A DNA stretch of 64,000 nucleotides from Torymus aiolomorphi (lineage: Eukaryota; Arthropoda; Insecta; Hymenoptera; Torymidae): positions 20,346,209-20,410,208 of the forward strand of contig CM070874.1 in the NCBI GenBank assembly GCA_036365515.1. Direction: 5' to 3'. The notes under the pieces are model-generated. The model was not told the DNA's origin. It searched no databases and was given only the letters and a program-made list of their open reading frames with translations. Positions 12,825 through 21,984 of this stretch are shown here, one piece after another. Position numbers and translations under genes: made by a program. The stretch's first letter is position 1. Each line of letters starts with the position of its first letter.

Positions 12825-14850
12825 GTAGCCAGTGGCGAATCCAAGGAGGAGGGGCGATCACCCCCTATCAAGCCCGCTAGCAGACAATAGGAAGAAAGTA
12901 AATGAATAATTAAATAAACTCCAAAACCCAAATAGCCGAGGGATGCGAGTTTTATATAGAAGAGGAAGGAAAGCAGACGGGCACGAAAAAGCAAGTTGAT
13001 AAATGAATTAACACCAAAAGCCAAGTAGCCGGGGGATACAAACACCACGTATGAGAGGAAGACACGCCCACGGTAGGGAGAAAGTTGATTAATAAACTCC
13101 AAAAACCCAAATAGCCAAGGGCTGCAAATTCCACGTATGAGAGGAAGACACACCGACCGGCGGAAGAAAGTACGTGGATTATTAAAGTTCAAAACCCAAA
13201 TAGCCTGGGGATAAGAGTTCCACGTAGAAGAGGAAGGCACGCAGACGGGCAGGAGAAATTAACACCAATACCCAAGTAGTCCGAGAATTGAAGTTTAACT
13301 TAGGAGAGGAAGACACGTTACGGGCGGCAAAAAGAAAGTTGATGATTAAATAAACTCCAAAGCCCAAGTAGCCGAGGGATGAAAGTTCGACGTAAGGGAG
13401 GAAGTTACGCCGACGGGCAGGAGAATCTAAGTTTATTATTAAACTCCAAAACCCAAATAGTCGGGGGTTGCAAGTTCCACGTTGAAGAGGAACACACATA
13501 GACCGACAGGAAAAAGAAAGTTGATGATTAAATTAACATCAATACCAAAGAAGCCGAGGAATACAAGTTCCACGTAAAAGAGGAACGCACGCAGACGGGT
13601 GGGAGAAAGTAAGTTGATTATTAAACTCCAAATTCCAAGTAACCGTGGATGCAAGCTCCACATTGAAGAGGAGAGCACGTAGACGGGCAAGAAAAAGAAA
13701 GTTGATGATTAAATTAACTCAAAAGCCCCAGAAGCTGGCGGATGCAAGTTCCACGTATGAGAGAAAACACGCCGACGGGAGGAAGAAAGTAAGTTGATTA
13801 TTGAACTCCAAAAGCCAAATAGCCGGGGGATATGAGTTCCTCGTAGAAGAGGAAGGCACGCAGATCGACAGGGAAAAGCAAATTAATAATTAAATAAACA
13901 CCATAACCCAAGTAGCCGGGTCATGCCAATTCCACGTTGAAGAGGAACGCATGCAGACCGACAGGAAAAAGAAAGTTGATGATTAAATTAACATCAATAC
14001 CCAAGTAGCCGGAGAATGCAAGTTTTAAGTGAGAGATGAAGACACGCAGACGAACAGGAAAAAGAAAGTTGATGATTAAATTTACAGCAATGCCCAAGTA
14101 GCCAAGGGATGCAAGTTCCACGTATGAGAGAAAGACACGCCGACGGGCCGGAAGAAAGTAAGTTGATTATGGAACTCCAGAAGCCAAATAGCCGGGAGAT
14201 ATGAGTTCCTCGTAGAAGAGGAAGGCACGCAGATCGACAGGGAAAAGCAAATTAATAATTAAATAAACACCATAACCCAAATAGCCGGGTCATACGAGTT
14301 CCACGTTGAAGAGGAACACACGCAGACCGACAGGAAAAAGAAAGTTGATGATTAAATTAACATCAATACCAAAGAAGCCGGGGAATACAAGTTCCACGTA
14401 AAAGAGGAACGCACGCACACGGGTGGGAGAAAGTAAGTTGATTATTAAACTCCAAATTCCAAGTAACCGTGGATGCAAGTTCCACATTGAAGAGGAAAGC
14501 ACGTAGACGGGCAGGAAAAAGAAAGTTGATGATTAAATTAACTCAAAAGCCCAAGAAGCTGGCGGATGCAAGTTCCACGTATGAGAGGAAACACGCCGAC
14601 GGGAGGAAGAAAGTAAGTTGATTATTAAACTCTAAAAGCCAAATACACGGGGGATATGAGTTCCACGTAGAAGAGGAAAGCACGCAGACCGACAGGGAAA
14701 AGCAAATTGATAATTAAATAAACACCATAACCCAAATAGCCGGGTCATGCGAGTTCCACGTTGAAGAGGAACGCATGCAGACCGACAGGAAAAAGAAAGT
14801 TTACGATTAATATCAATACTCAAGTAGCCGGGGAATGCAACTTTAATGTT
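12825..14850. repeat. ~90-bp minisatellite array, ~22 degenerate copies
   Basis: The unit contains agttccacgtagaagaggaa, a gcagac.gacagg segment, gaaagttgattattaaa and cccaaatagccggggg. Successive copies start about 90 bases apart (for example 13,128, 13,218, 13,391, 13,478, 13,570, 13,659, 13,749, 13,837, 13,929). A higher order is visible: the variant ccataacccaa.tagccgggtcat recurs at 13,901, 14,270 and 14,725, about four and five monomers apart. At the left edge (12,830-12,880) sits agtggcgaatccaaggagg followed by ggggcgatcaccccc, which resembles the end of a DNA transposon. Short ORFs inside are repeat artefacts. Confidence 0.85.
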
Positions 14851-15952
14851 GGTTATGGATCAGCTGGAAAATAGTGTGCAGAAGAGCCTTTCGTAAATTT
14901 ACATTGGGGTACACTGCACCATTTCGATTTATTTTTTCAACTATTTTTTTGCTCCATTTTACTGATTTTTCTATTGTATTAATGATGTTTACACCCATTA
15001 GCTAACTTTCTAATTCCGTCACAGAGGGCGCCATCTCTACCTTTAACAAGGCGAATAGCATAGCACAGAATTGAACGTTATGTGTACAGTCCGTAAACAG
15101 GAGCCCAAATTACCGAACGAACCCAGGAACAAGTGGCTAGGTCTGAAGTAAACATACACTGTAAACTAGGCTTTGTGGACTCATTCCTATAAAGAATCTA
15201 CTGCTAGTGTTTACATATCGACGGTTGGGTGGAAAAAGGTGTCAATTCAAATTTTGCTTGGAAAAAGTGTGAGTTCAAATTTTGGCTGAAAAAGGTGTCA
15301 GTTCAAATTTTGCTTTAAGAAGGTGTTAGTTTAGGAGCACTTTATTTTCCATAGATTTTGTAGTGGTGCCACTGCAACGTATTATAGCTATCTTTAATTC
15401 GCGCAATACGTGCACCTACGTTCGTCTTTTCGAGATTTATTATAATGGAATGTGACAATACCTGTTATGTAATAATACTTTTATACACTATTTAGCTCTG
15501 TTTCTCTACTCAAAAATCTTGCATAATGTTATTAGGAATAGGTCTTACAGTTAAAATACAAAATTAAAAATTAAAAAATAAAAATATATAATTGTATAAG
15601 CGAATTAAAATATCGGTTGTTTTTGCTGTTAAAAAGTATGAAATAGTCAATTTCGGAAGAATATTATAAAACAAATCTATTTTTTCAAAAGACTTTTGAA
15701 AGAAATAAACAATAAATACTTTAAAAAATTGTCCAGAGTATATGCACTAATCATATGGACACACTATTAATAGACAAAACTATTGAAAAATGATATGTTA
15801 ATAACAATCGCAATAATCGACAGCTTATGTACTAATTTAAAAACTAGAATGGAATCTTATAAAAAAATCAGTGATAATTTTACTTTTGTTTACTAAATTG
15901 CAAAATATGGACAATGAAGAATTTGAAGATTCATGTCGAAATATAGCAAATT
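14851..15952. other. Intergenic; three ~31-bp tandem repeats at 15,235-15,330
   Basis: No gene recognised. A short tandem repeat with gtgtcaattcaaattttgct as its theme is present in three copies at about 15,235-15,330. The rest is AT-rich single-copy-looking sequence. Confidence 0.45.
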
Positions 15953-16106
15953 CGTATTTATTTATTCACCAGAGTAACATAAAATTACATTACAAAAGTA
16001 GTCCAGCAGAGGAAGTCACTTCCTGTATGCTGGTCTGGTATATATAATAAACTTACAAGCTGAACTTACAATCTAATATATTTATTTTAGTGCGTATTTG
16101 TTTACT

Positions 16107-16130
16107 CTCCTGTAACATGGTTACAGGGAG
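16107..16130 (-). other. 3'-UTR stem-loop of LINE-B
   Basis: On the plus strand ctcctgtaac-atg-gttacagggag forms a hairpin of ten pairs with one extra base and a three-base loop. It lies ~45 bases after the ORF3 stop. In several non-LTR clades a 3' stem-loop is the recognition site for the element's reverse transcriptase; that role here is inferred from position only. Confidence 0.5.
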
Positions 16131-16175
16131 AAACAAATTTCAAATATAAATAAAACTATGTCACTACCACTCTCA

Positions 16176-17255
16176 TCAATATCTTATTGGCATAGATCTC
16201 GCAGTTGTAGGTGTTTCTGTTGTTGCATTCTTGTTTCCTGCATAAATTATCCTTTCATGTTTGTTGAGTCGAGCTGGGCATGTAAGCCCAACTGCACAAG
16301 TGACCCTATAATGAGGGAACATGTCCCTGTGTTGGTTACTCGAATCGCATTTACAGTTAGATGTGAAGACTATTTCATCTATTACTACTATATCCTTGTG
16401 TTTTGGTTGTGCATCTAGTGGGTAGATTGAATTTGTAAATGTTTGCTTGCCTCTGATTCCTCTATCAAAATAAAAAAGTGCTTTGTTTGATCCTAGGTAG
16501 TTAATATCACCATATGTCATACGGATGTTGTTTGTAGTTATTTTGTTTCTTGGTTCTGTTGTTACTGGTTTTTGTAGTAATTTAATGCTATTTTCATTGG
16601 CTATATTGTCAATCATATCATATATTTCTTCTATTCCATTATTTTCTGTTTTGGTGGGTTTTTTATTTTTTCCTTGATTTTCAGTTGTATCAGTGCTTTT
16701 TAAGAAATGGGTATGCTTAATTCCACGTGTTTTAGGATCATGGCTATAAGGACAATTTTTGTCGTATGTTTTTGTTTGTGGATTACTGTTCGAGTTGGGC
16801 CACTTAGTAAAATTTCTTATAAAAGAATATACTTTTTTTGGTTGTTTAATTTTTTCTTCCGTTTCTGTAGTAAATAACTGGATTATGCTGTCTGCGATTA
16901 AGTTTATATTTTGTAAGTATCTATCATTATTGAATTTTTTTAATTTGGTGTAGTTATAATTTGTCATTCGTTGGTGTGAGTGAAATTGGTGTCGTATGCA
17001 TTTGGTTATCGAGCAGATATATGTTCTAGTATCTAATAATAATGCGTCAAGCATAGTCTTATCCACATGGACTTCCGATGTTAGACAGTCATACTTGACG
17101 GTTGATTTTCTTCCTTTATATTGTAATATTAGGGCATAGCACTTTCTAGTGTATTTTACTTCATGTAAGATTGTTCTGATTTTATTGCAGTCTATTCTAA
17201 TTTCTTCTCTTGCTGTGTGTTCATAACTTGATGATCTTAATTTATTTTTATCCAT
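16176..17255 (-). CDS. LINE-B ORF3: 359-aa protein of unknown function
   Basis: An uninterrupted reading frame with an ATG at 17,255 that overlaps the last 19 bases of ORF2, the arrangement expected for coupled translation. It lies before the 3' stem-loop, so it belongs to the element. The protein is basic and Asn/Lys/Thr-rich. Visible features: Cys/His residues in the first 95 positions (C23, C39, C57, C81, C86, H89, H92, H94), a central NCPYSHDPKTRGIKHTHF that resembles the end of a CCCH finger, a low-complexity Lys/Thr/Asn stretch, and a C-terminal CKCDSSNQHRD / CAVGLTCPARLNKHER cluster. No RNase H, endonuclease or esterase motif is seen. Staying open for 359 codons beside a broken RT suggests recent selection. 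It could be an RNA-binding accessory protein; that is a guess. Most elements of this superfamily have only two ORFs. Confidence 0.6.
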   Translation of the reverse strand: MDKNKLRSSSYEHTAREEIRIDCNKIRTILHEVKYTRKCYALILQYKGRKSTVKYDCLTSEVHVDKTMLDALLLDTRTYICSITKCIRHQFHSHQRMTNYNYTKLKKFNNDRYLQNINLIADSIIQLFTTETEEKIKQPKKVYSFIRNFTKWPNSNSNPQTKTYDKNCPYSHDPKTRGIKHTHFLKSTDTTENQGKNKKPTKTENNGIEEIYDMIDNIANENSIKLLQKPVTTEPRNKITTNNIRMTYGDINYLGSNKALFYFDRGIRGKQTFTNSIYPLDAQPKHKDIVVIDEIVFTSNCKCDSSNQHRDMFPHYRVTCAVGLTCPARLNKHERIIYAGNKNATTETPTTARSMPIRY

Positions 17256-19399
17256 TCTCTTAGTTTAATTTTTCTGTTGTTTTTGTTTGTTAGTGTTTTG
17301 AGATTGTTAGGCAGACTGTTATAACAAGTAATGGCCGTTAAATAACTGATCTTGTTACTTATTCTTTTGTTTTGTTTAGGAACTATGATGCATTTCTTTC
17401 TCGTGATGCTATTTGAATTTATAAAGTTATCTTTTAAATCTTCGTAATGATATAATAGAGATTCATAAGTGAATTGTTGATCTAAATTTAGTGGCTGTTT
17501 TTCATTTAAAAAGTTATTTTTGTTTATTATTTTGAGAATTCTGTACTGTAGAGTTTGAAGAGTTCTAGTTATGTTTATGTATGTTCCTCCCCATGCAATT
17601 ATGTCATAAGATATGATACTATGAAAGAGAGCGTAATAGAGCATCCTTAGATTTTGTTGCGATAGTATTTTAGTGAGTTTATAAAAAATAAAGATTAAAT
17701 ATTTTGATTTATTATAAATATTTGTGATGTGGTTTTCCCATCTCATGTTACTATCAATGGTTATTCCTAGGTATTTGGTACTGTCAACTCTTGTTATTTG
17801 TTTTCCTTGTATACAGATATTTAAATTTCCCGGAGTGCTGTTTCGTGTACTTCCAAATTCCATGTAAACTGTTTTATCAATGTTTAAGGATAGTTTGTTT
17901 AGTGCCAGCCAGTTTGATACTTTATTTAGGTATAGGTTCATTTTTATTTCTATTTCTAGCCATGATTTTCCTTTTACAATTATTGTAGTGTCATCAGCAA
18001 AAGCCAATATTGAAAGTTCTGGTATAGTTTGAAACATGTCATTTATGTAGATAATAAATAATAATGGTCCTAATATTGTTCTTAGGGGACTCCCATTTGT
18101 ATTGTATCGAATTTGCTATTTGAATTGTTTACTTTTACTCTTTGTTTTCTGTTATCTAAGTAGCTTTTTAGTAGTTTGTAAACTTTACCTCTTATTCCAT
18201 AGTTGTATAGTTTATTGAGAAGTATCTTATGATCCACTGTATCAAATGCCTTGGCAAGATCAAGAAAGGTGGCTGCTATAGGTTCACTTTGATCTATTTG
18301 ATTGTATATTAAGCTTGTTAGAGCATTTAGTGCATCTTTAGTACTTTTATTTTTTTCTGAAGCCGAATTGTTTCTGTGATATAATTTTGTTATTATCTAG
18401 AAAGATTAGTAACCGTTTGTGTAATAGTTTTTCTTTTCCTTTGTATATCGGAATGACTTCTGCTATTTTTAGTGCATGAGACCAGACACCATGTTCTATG
18501 CATGTGTTGTAGATGTCTACAAGTGGTTTGCTGATGTGTTGTTTTAGTGTTTTTATAACTTGTGTATCTATTTCATCTATACTTACTTTTTTGTTCTTTA
18601 AACATGTGATAATATCATTCATTTCAATTTGGTTAGTTGGGAATAGATACATGGTTTTGGGATTCATGGGTGGCATTTGTAAATTTTTATTTTGAGTACT
18701 TACTATCTTTTCACTCATTTTTCTTCCTATATTACAAAAGTATTCATTCATCTTTTCTGCTATTTGAGTTGAGTCAGTGATTTTTATATTGTTATTTTTT
18801 AGGTAGTTTATGTTATTATTAGTATTGGTTTCTTTTCCAAGTTTTTTATTAATTATCTTCCAAAGATTCTTTTGGTTATTTTGGTTCTTTTCTATTTGTT
18901 TTTTATCATAGCCGTTTTTTGCTTCGTTTATAGTTTGGTTTAGTATTTTTAAATAATTCTTGTAAGCATCTTTCTTTGATGTATTATGTGGGTCTTTTTG
19001 CCATATGTTGTATAATTTTTCTTTCGTTTCACATGATGTAATTATGGCTTTGGTTATCCAGCATTATCTGGGTGTAGATTTTATTTTTTTATTGTTATTT
19101 GATAACTCAGATTCATATACGCATTTTTTAATTTTGAGTATCAGCTGATCTAGTGCATTGTTTGGGTCTGTGATTATGGAGATATCTTCTCAGTTTATGT
19201 TATTACTTATAATTTTTAATTTGTTATAATTTATTATTTTATAATTGGTTTTGTTATCATTTTTTTTTATCTTCTTTATAGACATTAATATCGGGTAATG
19301 ATCATTAAAAGGTATTGTTATCGTATAACTTTTGTGCGCAATTTTATCAAGTTTTAAGTAAATATTGTCTATGCAAGTACCTTTATCAGTTTCATCCAT
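17237..19399 (-). pseudogene. LINE-B ORF2: reverse transcriptase, endonuclease mostly deleted
   Basis: The ATG at 19,399 overlaps the ORF1 stop. Only the C-terminal end of the EEP domain remains (GTCIDNIYLKL and FNDHYPILMSI), so about 170 codons are missing just after the start. The RT is recognisable: a finger region with ALKIAEVIPIYKGKEK at about 18,445, which then skips the usual next block, so a second deletion is likely; LAKAFDTVDHKILLNKL near 18,240; a GVP box near 18,090 followed by a frame change; and the catalytic FADD with LAFADDTTIIVKGKSW near 18,000. The thumb LNKLSLNIDKTVYMEFGS and CYNSLPNNLKTL close the protein at 17,237. The last 266 codons are open. Enzyme function is lost through the deletions and frameshifts. 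Confidence 0.8.
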
Positions 19400-21566
19400 T
19401 TCTGCTTCTTATATTTCTGATTGTTTGTCCAATTAGTGGTAGATCTCTGAGAGTTGGTTGTCTGATTCTATTTATCATCGGCGTTGAAGTTGTCTCATTT
19501 GTTGATAATGTAGGTTCCTCTTCATTTACTTTATCTGTATATTTTGTATTTTCTACTTTACCAAAGTATCTTTGATAAGTAGGTTGCGCACTTTAAAATG
19601 TTACAATTGCATTTGCTTGCTTCATGTGGTCCTGCACATTTAAAGCACGCAACCTTGTTCGTGCATTTTTTGCCACCGTGTCCATAGTCAGCACATTTAT
19701 TGCACGGATTTGGATTGATAATGTCATAGGCTTTGCAATTATGATAGTCTATTAGAATTTTGCTTCTATTTTCCTTTATATGTTTATATACCTATACTAG
19801 AAGTTACTTCTATTATTGCACTATTTGATGTTTGGTTTATGAAAATATGTAGGACTTTGCACTTTTCATCCATGTTGCTGAAGTTTCTTTGGTTTATGTC
19901 AGTTTCTACTTCTTCCTTGGTTGAGAAATGCTTGTCTATTCCTATTACTTTCATTGTAGGTTTATTTATTTGTTCTGTTTCAATTTTAAAGTTTTCACCC
20001 TGTTGAAAATATCCATGTGGATTTTACACTGATTTCCACATGGAATCGATATGGAATCCATATGGAATCTATACGGATTCCATATGGATTCCATGTCGAT
20101 TCCATGTGGAAATCAGTCCCAAATCGTCCTGTGGACTTCCACATGGAATTCCATATAGATTTCTATATGAATTTTTCTACAAACATTTGTAAAACCAAAT
20201 CCGTATGGATTTCCATGTAGATTTCCATGGGGAAATACAGGTAAAAACGACATGATCCATATAGATTTCCACATGGATTTCCATATGATAATTTTAATGT
20301 TTATAAAAATGTTTATTTATAAAATTGTTATATTTTTTTTTACTAGGATACATATTTTTGACAACAAGTACTGTAGAATCTTTTCGAAGAATTACATAAG
20401 AGGAAATTATAGTTTATAATTTTTTATGCTTTACTGATATGGTAAAAAACGTATCCCTAGTAAAAAAATTTAAAAATTTTATAAATAAACATTTTTATAA
20501 ACATTTAAATTACCACATGGAAATCCATATGGAAATCTATATGGATCATATCGTTTTTATCTGGATTTCTCCATGGAAATCTACATGGAAATCCATACGG
20601 ATTTTGTTTTACAAATGTTTGTAGAAAAATTCATATAGAAATCTATATGAAATTCCATGTGGAAATCCACAGGACGATTTGGGACTGATTTCCACATGGA
20701 ATCGACGTGGAATCCATATGGAATCCGTATAGATTCCATATGGATTCCATATGGATTCCATGTGGAAATCAATGTAAAATCCACATGGATATTTTCAACA
20801 GGGCGGTTAGGCTATTTTTTAAATTTAATTCTATTTTCTCTACACTTTCTACGTTCATACAGTTTATTATCACAGTGTCCTTGATTTTAGTATTAACATT
20901 TTGTGTTTGTACTGTTTTGTCATTGGTTAAGTAATTGCACACAGTTTTGACTATATTTGTTTCATCTTTGCTGCTGGTTTTCTTGATGATCAGCTTTGGC
21001 ACTTTTTTGTTTTTTGGCTTAATATTGCTTTGTGTAAGGACATTTGCATATGTTTCCCATGTTTGGTTTTCATTTTTTTTATTTTTTTCTTTTTCTTGGT
21101 TTAGTAGTTTATTAAGTAGTTCATTTTTTTCTTGCAGTACCTGAACTATTTGTTTTAATAATTTCTTTTCTACTTTGTATTTTTGATTTTCACTTAGTTC
21201 TTCATAGATGGTATCATTTAGTGTTTTTCCTTTATTTGACTCTAGATCAATTTCATTTAATATATCTTGCTTCTTTAGTTCCCTATCTTCGCCTTTGTAT
21301 TGAGCTATAAAAGCAGCAGCAGATCCTTTCAGTTCACCATATAGTAATTTTGAGGTTAGTGCAAAATTAGGGTGATCTTGGCAGATAATAAATGAGTTGC
21401 TTAGAAATTTCACAGGCACACCAGCTTTATATTTTGTAACTACTTCGTTTGTATGTTGAAATTCACCACATAAAATACACACTACTGCACCAACTTTTTG
21501 AGTTGAGTGACATTTATAGAATTTATTTAACGTAGAATCGGGCGGCTCCTTGCTACCCGACGCCAT
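19392..21566 (-). pseudogene. LINE-B ORF1: zinc-finger and zinc-knuckle RNA-binding protein, split by insertion
   Basis: The ATG is at 21,566. The N-terminus has a Cys/His module (FYKCHS, CILCGEFQHT, ICQDHP), then a Lys/Glu/Leu-rich coiled coil around 21,330-21,100. At 20,803 the frame is interrupted by an 806-bp foldback element and resumes at 19,997 with a region like the RRM-type middle of ORF1 proteins. A frame change occurs near 19,790. Downstream are CCHC knuckles: CNKCADYGHGGKKC at about 19,700 and CFKCAGPHEASKC at about 19,645. It ends TGA at 19,392. ORF1 proteins with CCHC knuckles bind the element RNA. Apart from the insertion and one frameshift it is well preserved. Confidence 0.75.
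19998..20803 (+). mobile_element. Foldback element copy 1 (806 bp) inside LINE-B ORF1
   Basis: Starts ccctgttgaaaatatccatg and ends with its exact complement ending caacaggg. The two arms of about 345 bases are about 95% identical by eye and flank a ~110-base AT-rich loop (about 20,345-20,455), so the whole element is one hairpin. The arms themselves are built of short palindromic words such as ggaatccatatggattcc. Flanking dinucleotides are CA (left) and CG (right). Removing 808 bases (element plus one dinucleotide) puts the two halves of LINE-B ORF1 in the same frame. It encodes no transposase, so it must have been mobilised in trans. Small Met/Trp/Ile-rich ORFs are artefacts of the repeat. 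Confidence 0.85.
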
Positions 21567-21604
21567 GTTGATGACGAAAGTATGATAAGGATATATCAGA
21601 AGAA

Positions 21605-21962
21605 ATGTTAATTTCGGAGTGCATCCAATTCAAACACTACATTTATGATAATAATAAGAATATGAAGCCGAAATCTATATTAGATTTACACTTACAAATT
21701 ATAAGAGAAGGGTTATTAAATACTTTTCGTAACATTGAAATTTGTTTCAGAATTTTTTTTCCTTTATGGTCACTAATTGTAGCGGTGAGAGATCATTTTC
21801 TAAGCTTAAAATCATAAAAAATAATCTCAGATGTGCAATGATGCAGTCTCAAGATTAAATTCTTTATCTATACTAAATGTGGAGTATGATCTATTAGATA
21901 TAATAGATTTTAATGATTTGATTACTGACTTTTCTGCCAAAAAGGCAAGGAAAAAATTATAA
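21605..21962 (+). pseudogene. hAT transposase C-terminal fragment
   Basis: Encodes ISECIQFKHYIYDNN and ILDLHLQIIREGL, then after one frame change near 21,775 a block reading CSGERSFSKLKIIKNNLR and DFNDLITDFSAKKARKK. This is the hAT dimerisation region found at the C-terminus of ZMYM1-like transposases. Everything upstream, including the DDE catalytic core and the zinc finger, is absent, because LINE-B begins directly to the left. The fragment runs into the 238-bp satellite at about 21,985. Confidence 0.75.
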
Positions 21963-21984
21963 ATGTTTATTTTATATACGGTAC

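Larger units (their letters stand above)
15953..21600 (-). mobile_element. LINE-B: AT-rich non-LTR retrotransposon with three ORFs
   Basis: A minus-strand element distinct from LINE-A. ORF1 runs 21,566 to 19,392 (split by a foldback insertion), ORF2 19,399 to 17,237 and a third ORF 17,255 to 16,176. The 3' UTR holds a stem-loop at 16,107-16,130 and ends near 15,953 with aataaataaatacg on the minus strand. Adjacent ORFs overlap by a few bases: ORF1 stop and ORF2 ATG share ATGGATGA, ORF2 and ORF3 share 19 bases. ORF2 lacks most of the endonuclease and has other breaks, so this copy is dead. Base composition is much more AT-rich than LINE-A. Confidence 0.8.

Noticed and set aside
12758..14823. 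Repeated ORFs with LGYLGFGVNLIINFLF-like words on the minus strand
   Set aside because: Products of the 90-bp minisatellite, fragmentary and with changing frames.
20017..20784. Small Met/Trp/Ile/His-rich ORFs, repeated in all foldback copies
   Set aside because: They appear on both strands of each arm because the arms are inverted repeats of palindromic words; they are not conserved as proteins.
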